From Coriobacteriales bacterium OH1046 (GTDB lineage: Bacteria; Actinomycetota; Coriobacteriia; Coriobacteriales; Atopobiaceae): 64,000 nucleotides of DNA. Location: contig RQYE01000006.1 in assembly GCA_004010535.1 (NCBI GenBank), forward strand, positions 62,001-126,000. The letters are read 5' to 3'. Numbering within the stretch: the stretch's first letter is position 1; each line of letters begins with the position of its first letter. The position numbers and the translations under genes were made by a program. The notes beneath the pieces were generated by a model. It saw nothing but the letters and a program-made list of their open reading frames with translations. It had not been told where the DNA came from and did no database searches. Below, one piece after another: positions 1 to 8,880 of this stretch.

Positions 1-1035
1 GGAGAGACCAAGCCGTCACCACTCGAGCTCCGAGCCATTCTGGACTTCGCCCATGATACGCCCTTCCCCAACGTATCAGAAGAGGACGCCTCGTTTACCT
101 TCATAGATCTATTTGCGGGAATCGGCGGCATTCGCATCCCATTCTCTGAGCTCGGTGGCAGGTGCGTCTTTTCGAGCGAATGGGACAAGTTTGCTGCAAA
201 AACCTACCGCATCAACTACGGCGAAGAGCCAGCGGGAGACATAACGAAGATTGAGACCAGCGACATCCCCGATTGTGACATCGTAATGGGCGGCTTCCCT
301 TGTCAACCTTTTTCTCAGGCAGGGCTCAAGCGCGGCTTCTCAGATACACGCGGCACGCTATTCTTCGAGATTGAGCGAATCATACAGGACAAGCGCCCCA
401 AGGCATTCCTGCTTGAGAACGTCAAACAGCTACGCGGCCATGACCGAGGCCGCACACTCAAAGTCATAGTGCAGCATCTCCTAGATCTTGACTACTCTGT
501 CGACTATTCCGTGCTTCGAGCAGCAGATTTCGGAGTACCGCAGAATCGTGAACGCATCTACATCGTGGGCTTCGATAAGCGCGTCTTTGGCGACGAAATC
601 TCTTTTGAATTCCCAACTCCTCCCAAGACCCCAACGCGGCTCGGCGACATCCTCGAGACAGATGTCGACGACAAGTACACGCTTTCAGATCAGCTCTGGG
701 CAGGACATCTACGCCGCAAGGCTGAACATCAGCGCAAAGGCAATGGCTTCGGATACACACTATTCAATGCTGACTCCCCATATACCAGCACCATCTCAGC
801 GCGCTACTACAAGGATGGTTCAGAGATTCTGATTGAGCAACCTGGAAAGAACCCCCGAAAGCTCACGCCACGTGAGTGCGCTAGGTTACAGGGTTTCCCA
901 GAGTCGTTCGTTATCCCAGTATCAGACACGCAAGCTTATCGCCAGTTCGGCAATTCGGTCGCGGTCCCCGTGATTCGAGCCATCGCGGCAAAAATGGTGG
1001 CCAAGATGATTAGTGGCGAGGCCACGAGCGACTAG
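1..1035 (+). CDS. DNA (cytosine-5-)-methyltransferase, 5'-truncated by the window
   Basis: The frame is open from base 1, so the N-terminus lies outside the window; 344 residues are visible. It carries the ordered C5-methyltransferase motifs: SAM-binding FIDLFAGIGG (I), the catalytic loop GGFPCQPFS (IV) with its nucleophilic cysteine, ENV (VI), QNRERIYIVGF (VIII), RECARLQGFPESF (IX) and QFGNSVAVPV (X). The enzyme transfers a methyl group from SAM to C5 of cytosine in a specific site; the target-recognition region between VIII and IX is short and gives no clue to specificity. Its 3' end overlaps the convergent McrC-like gene by 26 bp, and with that gene and the McrB-like ATPase it forms a probable restriction-modification unit. 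The family assignment is certain; the restriction partnership is inferred. Confidence 0.96.
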   Translation, partial: GETKPSPLELRAILDFAHDTPFPNVSEEDASFTFIDLFAGIGGIRIPFSELGGRCVFSSEWDKFAAKTYRINYGEEPAGDITKIETSDIPDCDIVMGGFPCQPFSQAGLKRGFSDTRGTLFFEIERIIQDKRPKAFLLENVKQLRGHDRGRTLKVIVQHLLDLDYSVDYSVLRAADFGVPQNRERIYIVGFDKRVFGDEISFEFPTPPKTPTRLGDILETDVDDKYTLSDQLWAGHLRRKAEHQRKGNGFGYTLFNADSPYTSTISARYYKDGSEILIEQPGKNPRKLTPRECARLQGFPESFVIPVSDTQAYRQFGNSVAVPVIRAIAAKMVAKMISGEATSD

Positions 1036-2296
1036 AGACGGCCCTCACCCACGCGCTCGCCTTCCTGTCTGCGCAGTAATAGGCGAGGCAGCGACGCACG
1101 TCGAGAGACCAAGTCTCGACGGCACCCCAGCCATACCCGTCAACGAGACCTTCAACCTCCGCCCGACCGAGATATACAATATCGGTGCCACACGCGCCGG
1201 GAACAAGGAAAGCATTGCACATACGCTTGATGCCTAAGCCAGAGTCCAGGTCTGGCTTGGCGTCAAGCTCTCTTTCAATGCTGTCTCGGTAATATAGCTG
1301 CTTCACAATATCGGGCCAGCCAGGCAGTGTCACTCCCACGTCGTAATACTTGGCGTCAAGGACCATGAATGTGCTCCCGAACACCGTGAGCGAATCGGGT
1401 ATCTGACGAACCTGCTTGTCATAAACTCGTCCTTTGACAGAGGCATTGAGACGCCAAACAGGCTGGGGGAGCACACGCGAGAAGAGCGTGATGTCGTTGT
1501 CGAATGCGACGGCGCAAGCATGTTCCCACACCAAATGAAAAGAGTCCGTACCGAATGCGACAGGAACGCTGCCGCTTGTATTACGTGATCCCATGAGGTA
1601 TCCCAGCATGAGCGAAATGAGATTTGATTCTCTTCGCGAGAATGTCCTCACAGCCTCTCGGTTCAGAGTCGCGATCATCTCACCTGAGGTCATCAGGGGC
1701 CCTTGAATCCTCGGTCCTGACTCGATGCCCATTAGCCAGCCGATTCCCCTCACACACTCGCTGACCACCTGCGCGTGAACGCGACAGATGGGCTCCTCAT
1801 GGTCACTCAGTGTATGTGAGGTGACAACCTCAGGAAAGAACACCGATGTCTCAGTAACGATTGGCGTCTTCCGGCTGACCGTTTTAGCCCACTTGATGTG
1901 TCCGTTACCATCCGTACGCTCAATCTTGCGCGATCGACGAAGCAGCCCTCTGAGCTTGTAGTCCTCAAGAATGCGGAGCGCAAGCACAAGAGAAGCGCTC
2001 GCCCCTTCGCCCATTAGTAGGGCGTTGTCCTTCTCTTCTTGATATGCCTCCTGCCGATACTTGAGCAACGTGCGAACGAGCTCCTGTGCCGTTCGCACAT
2101 CATCGTCTGAGTCATCCCAGCACTTAGGCACAGACACAACAATGGTATCCAGGACCATGGCAAGGCCACAGAAGTCGACAGAGAACCAGCCGTTACCAGA
2201 CGCAGAAGCTACGCCAAGGTTACACAGCTCGCCGTGAAGACCGCCGAGTTCAAACGGCCTGTATCTCCCGCCGTCTTGCAATCGCAGCCAGCGCAT
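1010..2296 (-). CDS. McrC/LlaJI-like restriction endonuclease subunit
   Basis: This 428-residue protein starts 5 bp after the stop of the McrB-like ATPase gene, so the two are co-transcribed. A PD-(D/E)xK type nuclease signature is visible around residues 300-330: a PDS turn, then FMVLDAKYYD, followed by a helix with KQLYYRD. That layout is typical of McrC and of LlaJI-type restriction subunits, which cut DNA when driven by a McrB-type GTPase/ATPase. The convergent cytosine methyltransferase would protect host DNA, which favours a LlaJI-like modification-coupled system over a type IV system that attacks methylated DNA. The N-terminal 250 residues have no motif I can name. GC content is near 50%, well below the conjugation genes, which suggests separate acquisition as cargo. 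Confidence 0.75.
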   Translation of the reverse strand: MRWLRLQDGGRYRPFELGGLHGELCNLGVASASGNGWFSVDFCGLAMVLDTIVVSVPKCWDDSDDDVRTAQELVRTLLKYRQEAYQEEKDNALLMGEGASASLVLALRILEDYKLRGLLRRSRKIERTDGNGHIKWAKTVSRKTPIVTETSVFFPEVVTSHTLSDHEEPICRVHAQVVSECVRGIGWLMGIESGPRIQGPLMTSGEMIATLNREAVRTFSRRESNLISLMLGYLMGSRNTSGSVPVAFGTDSFHLVWEHACAVAFDNDITLFSRVLPQPVWRLNASVKGRVYDKQVRQIPDSLTVFGSTFMVLDAKYYDVGVTLPGWPDIVKQLYYRDSIERELDAKPDLDSGLGIKRMCNAFLVPGACGTDIVYLGRAEVEGLVDGYGWGAVETWSLDVRRCLAYYCADRKASAWVRAVSSRSWPRH

Positions 2297-2301
2297 AACC
2301 G

Positions 2302-4005
2302 CTACACCGCGATGTCGTCGACGTTTTCGTCAGCCTCGTCATCATCCACGTCGACATCCCTCGACGATGCGCGCGCTTCGGCGATTATGTCCCAGACGCA
2401 GAACGGATCGCCCTCCCGCAAAGCATCCTCGACCTCTCCGAGAGTCGTGAGCCCTTCAGCGAAGAACTCGGACCTGCTGTCACGGAATACGTCATCCCAG
2501 AGGTACATGACTACCTTACGTAGGGCTACATCCACACCCAATGTTTTCATCTCAAGCGGTCCAACGAAGAACGGTCCGACCCTCCGATCCTCGTTGACAT
2601 TCATTCCGGCGAGACGATCATTGACTGCGCCAAAGAGCTCACGGAGTGTCACAGTGCTGTTGTTATACGAGATTTCTTCGTCCAGCGCCTCGTTAAGGTT
2701 GAGGTCAATCGGCACATAGCGATAGTTGAAACGACGTTTGAAGGCAGCGTCGAGGAAGGTCACGCCAAGGTCAGCGCTGTTCATCGTTGCGACAATCGAC
2801 ATGTTCGAGGGAATGCGGAACGCTTCCGCCAAGTCAGCATGGCCTTCCGATCTCAGCCAGCTCGCCAGCTCGTTTGATGGGCGAATAGCATAATCACTCG
2901 AGTGATCATTCTTGCGATCAAGCAGTTGGAACATGTCACCGAACACCGCAGCAGCATTAGCACGGTTAATCTCTTCAATGATTAGGCAGTAGTCATGCGT
3001 CTTGTCTTCCCACGCACTAACCACCATTTGCGTGAACGGACCAGCGTGATAGCTATAGTCAATGTGAGGTATCCCTCTAACGGTGGATACTTGACCGTCT
3101 TCGCCAAAGAGCGTGTCGGCACTCTCTAAATAGACTGGTGTTGGCCTGAATGTACCGACGAAATCGAAGTACGAGTACTCGGGGTGGAACATGACACGAG
3201 TGCGAATCGCGCTAGGATAGTAATCGTTTTCAATCGCGTACGACTTGCCAGTACCCGGAGCTCCATACACGATGATGTTGTCACCGGTCTGACGACGCTC
3301 AGTGTCCACTATTACGGTCTCATTCTCATCTTGCTCGACATAGGGCATCTTCGAGACGGCAATACGCAGAGCAGAGTCTTTAGCCAAGTGGTCAACGATG
3401 ACCAGCGCGATCTCATTGGAAGCTTGGGAACGGCGAAGCAGCGTTGATATGGGGGATTGATACCAGTCGGCTCGTGTTGGTGCCTTTCCTCCACCCCACC
3501 ATTCCTTGTCGGTTAGAAAGCGCATGAACATCCTAGTTGCTTCATGCACGTCATCCTCTGTTGATGAGGTGTATGTAGACGTGAAGTAATCGAAGGCAAT
3601 TCTCTCGCAACGTTCGACCACTTCTTCACTTGCTTCGTGGTCTCTCATTGCCTCGCACCACTTGTCGCGCGAAGCATACCCCTTTGCCATTTCGGCCACC
3701 AGCTGATTCAGTACATGTTTGTAACGCATCAGTGCGTTGTAATATGGGACCGCTAAAGTGCACTGCACAAGCGTTGATCCTGGTACCCAGCACTCACCAT
3801 CTCGGCGGTTAATGACGAATGAGTACCGGTAAAACTCCAACTTTCTGAATGCGCCAAAGCGCCGTTCATAGTCTCGATAGGCACTACGTACATCGCCAGT
3901 GATTTCATAGTCGCCATATTTGAACGTGTCTAGGTCTGCGCGGCACTTCTCTAGAACCGGTTCGAAATCCGGAAGAATGCTCTCGTGAGTTGTACCCTCA
4001 TCCAT
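2302..4005 (-). CDS. McrB-like AAA+ GTPase/ATPase, restriction motor subunit
   Basis: The protein has 567 residues. The C-terminal half is an AAA+ module of the McrB/dynein-like clade: Walker A GAPGTGKS at residues 248-255, Walker B YCLIIEEINRA, and a sensor region IVATMNSADLG followed by an arginine finger segment FKRRFNYRYV. The N-terminal 240 residues are probably the DNA-recognition part and show no familiar domain. In McrBC and LlaJI systems this subunit forms a ring that translocates DNA and activates the nuclease subunit encoded next to it. The C-terminus ends in an acidic tail rich in Asp and Glu. The start codon is the first ATG of the frame, preceded by a weak AGGGGCG. A TATACT -10 element is readable upstream on the minus strand at 4045-4050. 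Confidence 0.85.
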   Translation of the reverse strand: MDEGTTHESILPDFEPVLEKCRADLDTFKYGDYEITGDVRSAYRDYERRFGAFRKLEFYRYSFVINRRDGECWVPGSTLVQCTLAVPYYNALMRYKHVLNQLVAEMAKGYASRDKWCEAMRDHEASEEVVERCERIAFDYFTSTYTSSTEDDVHEATRMFMRFLTDKEWWGGGKAPTRADWYQSPISTLLRRSQASNEIALVIVDHLAKDSALRIAVSKMPYVEQDENETVIVDTERRQTGDNIIVYGAPGTGKSYAIENDYYPSAIRTRVMFHPEYSYFDFVGTFRPTPVYLESADTLFGEDGQVSTVRGIPHIDYSYHAGPFTQMVVSAWEDKTHDYCLIIEEINRANAAAVFGDMFQLLDRKNDHSSDYAIRPSNELASWLRSEGHADLAEAFRIPSNMSIVATMNSADLGVTFLDAAFKRRFNYRYVPIDLNLNEALDEEISYNNSTVTLRELFGAVNDRLAGMNVNEDRRVGPFFVGPLEMKTLGVDVALRKVVMYLWDDVFRDSRSEFFAEGLTTLGEVEDALREGDPFCVWDIIAEARASSRDVDVDDDEADENVDDIAV

Positions 4006-4420
4006 ATCGCGCCCCTATGCATAGTTGCAGATTAACGTGATGCAAGTATACCTGACATCTGGGATCCTTAAGAAGCGATTGATAGGCGCTAGCAGCACGT
4101 CATGACCGTGCCCACCCTATCTCGGAATTCTGAACTCGGCTTACAAAATGACTCTATTTCTACTCAAGACATTAGTTGCAGCGTGCTAATCCTCACCCCA
4201 TGCGATGAGAAGCTTCATGATTCATCGCCTGTAAAGCCGCCCGCACGTCGACGGTCAAGGGCCCCACGGAACCTCGCACAAATCGGAGGGCGATTGGTGG
4301 AGGTTGCCATGGAGCACCATTGCCCCTCGCCTACCACGGGGCGGGAACCCTTGGCCTCCAAGGGTGGCAAGCGCGCACGGACGGTCCGTGCGGCACCGCC
4401 ACCCGAGAGGAGACAAGGAC
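4006..4420. promoter_or_regulatory. Divergent intergenic region between mcrB-like and ardC-like genes
   Basis: This 415-bp stretch holds no convincing gene. A -10-like TATACT on the minus strand (4045-4050) probably serves the mcrB-like gene. Close to the ardC-like start are two clean inverted repeats. The first is CCCTTGG/CCAAGGG with a 3-nt loop at 4348-4364. The second is a 17-bp palindrome, GCACGGAC-G-GTCCGTGC, at 4375-4391, which ends 29 bp before the ardC-like start. Its position fits an operator or an RNA hairpin controlling ardC, but no regulator is identified. The base composition switches here from the 50% GC restriction genes to the GC-rich element backbone. Confidence 0.5.
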
Positions 4421-5290
4421 ATGGCAACCACCAAGAGCACCAAGCGTCACGCGAGCAAGGCAGAGCGCCAGCAGGCGCGCGAGAGGGCGCAGGAGCGTGC
4501 GCAGGCGGCACTCGACCGCCTCGGCGAGGGCGTCCGCGCCGTGTACGACTCCGAGCGCTGGGAGTCGTGGCTGCGGAGCCTCTCAAGGTTCCACGAGTAC
4601 AGCCTCGGCAACACCATCCTGATTGCGATGCAGATGCCGACCGCCACGCACGTGGCCAGCTTCAGGAGCTGGAAGCGCGACTTCAACAGGTACGTGAAGA
4701 GGGGCGAGCGCGGCATCGAGATCCTCGTGCCCATGCTCGTGAAGGACAGGGACGAGGACGCCGACGAGGATCGCCGCCTCGTGGGCTTCCGCGTGGGCCA
4801 CGTCTTCGACGTCAGCCAGACCGACGGCGAGCCTCTGCCCACCCTCGTGGACGAGGTCGCGGGGGGCGTGGAGCGCTACGCCGCCGTGATGGAGGCCGTC
4901 CGCGCCGTCTGCGCCTACCCCGTCGAGCTCGTGCCCGACCTGCCCGAGGGCACCAAGGGCTTCTTCCGCCGCGGCGAGCTCGTCGCCATCCGCGAGGGCA
5001 TGGGCGAGGGCCAGACCGTGAAGACCGCCCTCCACGAGCTGGCGCACAGCCGTCTGCACGACGGCGACCCCGAGGGCATGCCCGACCGCGCCATGCGCGA
5101 GGTTCAGGCCGAGAGCGTCGCCTACGCCGTGAGCGCCGCTCTCGGGCTGGACACCTCCGGCTACTCCTTCGGCTACGTCGCCAGCTGGGCCGTGGGCAAG
5201 ACCGACGAGGAGATGCGCGCGTGCCTGCAGGTGGTACGAGACGCCGCCAAGGCGATGGTGGAGGACCTCCAGGCGGCCATGGCGGCATAG
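4421..5290 (+). CDS. ArdC-like antirestriction protein
   Basis: I chose the ATG at 4421 because AGAGGAGACAAGG lies just upstream; the frame is open further back without another good ribosome site. The 289-residue product has a basic N-terminus (residues 1-35), then a region with the look of the ArdC N-terminal ssDNA-binding domain (SLGNTILIAMQ, FRSWKRDFNRYVKRGERGI at 61-99). A zinc-metallopeptidase-like motif, HELAHS, sits at 205-210 with a downstream acidic ligand candidate in REVQAESVAY. ArdC proteins protect incoming ssDNA of conjugative elements from restriction. It fits as an early-transfer gene of this ICE, close to the relaxase. The family call rests on motif order, not on a search. 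Confidence 0.8.
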   Translation: MATTKSTKRHASKAERQQARERAQERAQAALDRLGEGVRAVYDSERWESWLRSLSRFHEYSLGNTILIAMQMPTATHVASFRSWKRDFNRYVKRGERGIEILVPMLVKDRDEDADEDRRLVGFRVGHVFDVSQTDGEPLPTLVDEVAGGVERYAAVMEAVRAVCAYPVELVPDLPEGTKGFFRRGELVAIREGMGEGQTVKTALHELAHSRLHDGDPEGMPDRAMREVQAESVAYAVSAALGLDTSGYSFGYVASWAVGKTDEEMRACLQVVRDAAKAMVEDLQAAMAA

Positions 5291-5464
5291 CCGAGAGTGC
5301 CAAGCGGGGCAACGGGCACCTGCCCCGGCGGGCGCCTCCCTCGGCCAAGATCCGCCCCGCGATGGCACAATCCCGTCCCGTGATCATGCGATCGCGCCCC
5401 GGAACCCCAACCCCTAACAGCCTTGCCGATGAAGCCTTGCTCTCCCCTTCGTCGTGAGATGAAC

Positions 5465-5508
5465 TCTCCCACGGAGGGAGGTCTTGCTCTCTCTCCTCTT
5501 GTGGGAGA
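5465..5508. repeat. Imperfect inverted repeat downstream of ardC-like gene
   Basis: The arms TCTCCCAC (5465-5472) and GTGGGAGA (5501-5508) are perfect, and the interior can extend the stem through GGAGGGAG against CTCTCC. There is no T-run, so it may be a weak terminator of the ardC-like gene or a structure in the leader of the next gene, which begins 32 bp downstream. Confidence 0.4.
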
Positions 5509-5540
5509 ATCAAATCTGTCGACAAGTGAGGACATGCACT

Positions 5541-6578
5541 ATGGGCTATCCAATCGAAAGCATCGCTCATGCAATGGAAATACTCTTCCAAGAAGCCTAT
5601 CCGTCCGAAGGGGAGCTGGCAGCACTTCACTTTGGCGTGAAGGATCTAGCGGCACAGTTGGTATTCGAGCTCATCTTTGAAGACTACAAGGAACACTCCT
5701 CCCGTCACCCAATTGACTACTACATCAAGCGCTACGACATTGATGCAAATAACCGCAAGTACACGAGGGCCATCAACTACTCGCAGCATTACAGGACTGC
5801 GAGCAACGAGACCATCGAGGCTGTTTTCGGAATACGTCTACCAGAGCTTGAGCGAGTAGACATGGAGGGAAAGAATCGTTTTCGTGGCTACCCTCTCACG
5901 ACGCTCGACTTCCTCGGGTTGAAGCTCCAGTCTGAATGCAAGTTACTAGAGAAACTGCACGTTGGACAGATCGACGACTCGCACAAGGTGAGCGAGGGGC
6001 GCTTCCGCGAGATGTTCAGTAACTACCATGAGTGTCTCGACAGGCTCGAGCCACGCGTGAATGCCCAAGCAGACGTGATAACAAACACCCTGCTCTATTT
6101 CAGTACCGAGACACACTTCCTGATTGATTTCCTCTACGGGATTGTTGTTGCTGCAGAGAGACACGGCTTCCCATCAGAGGTGCCGTCACAGCGCATTATC
6201 GACATATGCGGCCCAGAGGTTCTCGTCCCTTCAACCGAGTGGTGTCCTGCAGTCCCCTATGCAGACAACTTCATGCTAATGAGATGGAGTTGCCTCTTCG
6301 ACGATATATTCGAGGACGGCGATGAGGCATGGGCTCGCAAGGCCACCCTTCTCCTCGACTGTAAGCAGCTGAAATCTCATGTGCTACAAACGCGTCGAGA
6401 CCGAATGGTGTCGATGGTCTCGGAGCTTGACACCCAGGAGAAAGCGGACTTCATCATGGACAACTACTGGGTCTGGGATATCAGACCTGAGTACGAGTGG
6501 ACATCAGAACGCATTCGTTATTTCCGCAAGCTGCACCCCCTTGTGATGAGATTGTCAGAGAAGCCTCGCGTGAAGTGA
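5541..6578 (+). CDS. Unrecognised 345-residue cargo protein
   Basis: I do not recognise this protein. The ATG at 5541 has GTGAGGAC upstream; an earlier in-frame ATG at 5484 lacks a ribosome site. The product is soluble and acidic, with no signal peptide or membrane helix. It is rich in aromatic residues (for example HPIDYYIKRYDID and DNYWVWDIRPEYEW) and is probably mostly helical. No P-loop, HTH or nuclease signature is visible. GC content is near 50%, lower than the conjugation genes, and it sits with a small partner gene between ardC and the mobilization block, a typical place for accessory cargo. A defence or regulatory role is possible but nothing in the sequence shows it. Confidence 0.8.
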   Translation: MGYPIESIAHAMEILFQEAYPSEGELAALHFGVKDLAAQLVFELIFEDYKEHSSRHPIDYYIKRYDIDANNRKYTRAINYSQHYRTASNETIEAVFGIRLPELERVDMEGKNRFRGYPLTTLDFLGLKLQSECKLLEKLHVGQIDDSHKVSEGRFREMFSNYHECLDRLEPRVNAQADVITNTLLYFSTETHFLIDFLYGIVVAAERHGFPSEVPSQRIIDICGPEVLVPSTEWCPAVPYADNFMLMRWSCLFDDIFEDGDEAWARKATLLLDCKQLKSHVLQTRRDRMVSMVSELDTQEKADFIMDNYWVWDIRPEYEWTSERIRYFRKLHPLVMRLSEKPRVK

Positions 6579-6680
6579 CCCATCCCGTTTTCTGTTAATG
6601 GGTCAGGCGAAGCGGGATGTTAGCCTCCAGTCAAGAGAAGCCGCCGGCAGGTTTCAGAGACACGATTGATTGGAGTCATC

Positions 6681-6923
6681 ATGTACGCACAGGACATAAA
6701 GCTAAAAAACGATTGGGTCGAAGTGATTCTCGGAATCGCGAGGTTCTTCTTGGAACACTCTGAGATCAACTTCAACGGGGCGGAGCACACGGCCTCAATC
6801 AAGTACAAGGGACCAAACGGATGGAGGATGAGCTTCGAAGCATCCCCAGAGGTTGAGTGTCAGGGAAAGGAGCTGCTCCTCGGAGAAACGCTGAACAGCG
6901 CCGAGGTCGAGGACGCCTCCTAA
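6681..6923 (+). CDS. Unrecognised 80-residue cargo protein
   Basis: The ATG at 6681 is preceded by TTGGAG at good spacing; an upstream in-frame ATG at 6666 is less well placed. The product is a small soluble protein with a predicted helix (NDWVEVILGIARFFLEHSE) followed by beta-like segments (ASIKYKGPNGWRMSFEAS) and an acidic C-terminus. I recognise no family. It follows the 345-residue gene by about 100 bp, on the same strand and with the same low GC. A strong terminator follows, so the two form a cargo unit that ends here. Confidence 0.7.
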   Translation: MYAQDIKLKNDWVEVILGIARFFLEHSEINFNGAEHTASIKYKGPNGWRMSFEASPEVECQGKELLLGETLNSAEVEDAS

Positions 6924-6943
6924 TAAGCACGGTTCAACCATTC

Positions 6944-6986
6944 AAGCAGCCGAACCCTGCCAACATCAGGTAGGGTTCGGCTGCTT
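6944..6986 (+). terminator. Rho-independent terminator of the two-gene cargo unit
   Basis: A 15-bp arm AAGCAGCCGAACCCT (6944-6958) is matched exactly by AGGGTTCGGCTGCTT (6972-6986), with a 13-nt loop between. The stem is followed by TATAG and only a short T-stretch, but its length and position right after a stop codon make terminator function likely. Confidence 0.85.
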
Positions 6987-6999
6987 TATAGCAAGCTGC

Positions 7000-7237
7000 C
7001 TATTCCATGTACAAGTCCATGGAATAGTTCTCCCGCACCGCTTGGGGAACGGTCGCCCGCCGGGCCTCGGCCACGTCGCCACGCTCCATCGCCTCGCCCT
7101 CTCCCCCTCCCATCCCCACCGCGCGCGGAGCGGCCCACCCATGACAGCTTGTCATGGGTGTCGCGTGCGGGGGAGCCCCCGCGCCCCTAGGATTGGCATG
7201 ACCCCTTGTACATAGAGAACCCGTCCCAGGGAGGCCC
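7000..7237. other. Candidate origin of transfer (oriT) region upstream of mobC/relaxase
   Basis: This gene-free stretch precedes the MobC-like and relaxase genes, the usual place of oriT. It has two strong palindromes. The first is CTATTCCATG/CATGGAATAG at 7000-7027 with an 8-nt loop; the second is CACCCATGACA/TGTCATGGGTG at 7136-7160 with a 3-nt centre. The second shares its half-site with the repeats near the replication genes at 26.94-27.05 kb. On the minus strand near 7190 the bases AATCCTAG loosely resemble a MOBP-type nic core, which is weak evidence. A promoter for mobC must also lie here. Confidence 0.5.
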
Positions 7238-7645
7238 ATGCCCAGACCCGTCCAGCTCCACGTCATGCTCTCCGAGGAGGAGATGTCCTCACTGCGCTCG
7301 CTCGCCAACTTGCTCGGGACCACCGTCTCGGACACGGTGCGCCTCCTCGCACGGGCCGGCGCGACGGCGCCCATGGGCGCGGCCGCCGGCGTCCTCGTCC
7401 TGGACCGTAGGACCCTCGCCGCCTACGTCCGCAACGTGCGCTCGCTCGGACACCTCCTCAACCAGTCGACCCACGCCCTGAACGCGATCGCCAAGGCGGT
7501 TCGCGAGTCTGGCGTAGACGCCCTCGACCTCGCCGAGGCGATGGAGGGCGTGACGTACGGGCTCGACGAGGTGAGGAGGGACGCGGCCGAGGTCCGGCGC
7601 CAGGCCGCTGAGCTCACCGGCATGCCGGTCGTCTTCGGGGAGTAG
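7238..7645 (+). CDS. MobC-like relaxosome accessory protein
   Basis: The product has 135 residues. The N-terminus (PVQLHVMLSEEEMSSLRSLA) has the ribbon-helix-helix look of MobC proteins, followed by the conserved MobC-type segment with NVRSLGHLLNQSTHALNAIAK at about residues 68-88. A C-terminal helix rich in charged residues and alanine closes it. MobC proteins bind oriT and help the relaxase open the DNA. The stop is 2 bp before the GTG start of the relaxase gene, so the two are translationally linked. GGGAGG sits close to the ATG. Confidence 0.85.
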   Translation: MPRPVQLHVMLSEEEMSSLRSLANLLGTTVSDTVRLLARAGATAPMGAAAGVLVLDRRTLAAYVRNVRSLGHLLNQSTHALNAIAKAVRESGVDALDLAEAMEGVTYGLDEVRRDAAEVRRQAAELTGMPVVFGE

Positions 7646-7647
7646 CC

Positions 7648-8880
7648 GTGCCGCTCGTCAAGCCGATCTCCGGCCACACCAAGCTCGGCTCCGCGCAGCG
7701 CTACCTCGAGAAGGAGGGCCGCGCGCTCGCGAGGGACTTCCTCAACCTCGACGCGCCCATGGCGGGCATCGGCGAGGACGGCCTCCCCGAGTACCGCGAG
7801 TACGACTGGGCGTCAATCATGGACGAGACCCGAGAAAAACTGGGCAACGACAGCCCGTTTAAGGGCAGGAAGGCACGCACCTACAAGCATTATGTCTTCT
7901 CCCCCGACCCGAGGGACGCGGTGAGCCTCTCAGAGCTCCGGTCTGTCACCATGTCATGGGTGGAGGAGAACTTCGGCGACTACGAGGTCGCCGTCGTGTA
8001 CCACGACGACAACGAGCACCACGTGCCCCACGCCCACGTCATAGTCAACAACACCAACCTCGTGACCGGAAGGCGCCTCCAGGACCCAGACCCCAGGGCG
8101 CTCAAGAGGTCCGCCCAGAGGATCGCCGGAGAGATGGGACTCTCCCGATTTTCGGACAGGCCGGGAAGGGCGAGCGAGAGGGACTCCGACGTATACATGA
8201 GGCGCCACGTCGACCGCCCGGAGGCAGAGTACGATGGCCGCGGCGAGTACTCCTGGGTTGCGGACATACGCGCCCGGGTCGACGTCGCGAGGAGCCTCTC
8301 CCGCAGCCCCGATGACTTCCAGGGCGCCCTCAGGGAGATGGGCGTCAACGTCCGCGTCTCCGCGAGAAGGGCCGACGACTGGGTCTACTCACTGGCGGGG
8401 ACACCGTCCAGACAGGTGAGCGGCTCCAGGCTCGGGGCGTCCTACACGAGGCGCGAGGTGACGAGGTGGATCGCCAACCCGAGCAGGCTGAGGCCAGGCC
8501 CGGTCACGTCGAGAAACGTGAGGTCGATAGCGTCGGGCGCCATCGAGGTGAGGGACCTCAGGGAGCTCAACCGCCTCGCCGAGGCCATGAGCACGATCTC
8601 CCGAGGCGGCTTCAGGAGCCTCGCCGCCATTGACTCGGCCATCTCCAGGCTTGAGAGGATGCCCAACCGCGATGCGAGCGTGGCAAGACTCGAGCGCGTG
8701 AGGGAGTACTGCGCGGAGCACTCGATACTCCCGGAGAGATCGAAGTCGCACACCGGCATGCGACGCGCAGACGGCCCAACAAGCGCGAGGGACACGCACG
8801 GGCACTCCCTGGGCAGTGGCGACTCCGCGCGCCAGGCGACCGTGCCCGAGGCGACGCGAGACGGGAGGGGCGAGCGATGA
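7648..8880 (+). CDS. Relaxase/mobilization nuclease (MobA/VirD2-like)
   Basis: The gene starts at GTG, 2 bp after the mobC stop, and codes for 410 residues. The metal-binding signature of relaxases is clear: HHVPHAHVIVNN at residues 124-135 (His124/125, His128, His130). Tyr19 in QRYLEKEGR is a candidate for the N-terminal catalytic tyrosine. The C-terminal 250 residues are basic and helical and probably bind oriT or the coupling protein. The relaxase nicks one strand at oriT, stays bound to the 5' end and is delivered by the coupling protein encoded at 23.4-25.2 kb. Its stop overlaps the next start in ATGA. Confidence 0.88.
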   Translation: MPLVKPISGHTKLGSAQRYLEKEGRALARDFLNLDAPMAGIGEDGLPEYREYDWASIMDETREKLGNDSPFKGRKARTYKHYVFSPDPRDAVSLSELRSVTMSWVEENFGDYEVAVVYHDDNEHHVPHAHVIVNNTNLVTGRRLQDPDPRALKRSAQRIAGEMGLSRFSDRPGRASERDSDVYMRRHVDRPEAEYDGRGEYSWVADIRARVDVARSLSRSPDDFQGALREMGVNVRVSARRADDWVYSLAGTPSRQVSGSRLGASYTRREVTRWIANPSRLRPGPVTSRNVRSIASGAIEVRDLRELNRLAEAMSTISRGGFRSLAAIDSAISRLERMPNRDASVARLERVREYCAEHSILPERSKSHTGMRRADGPTSARDTHGHSLGSGDSARQATVPEATRDGRGER

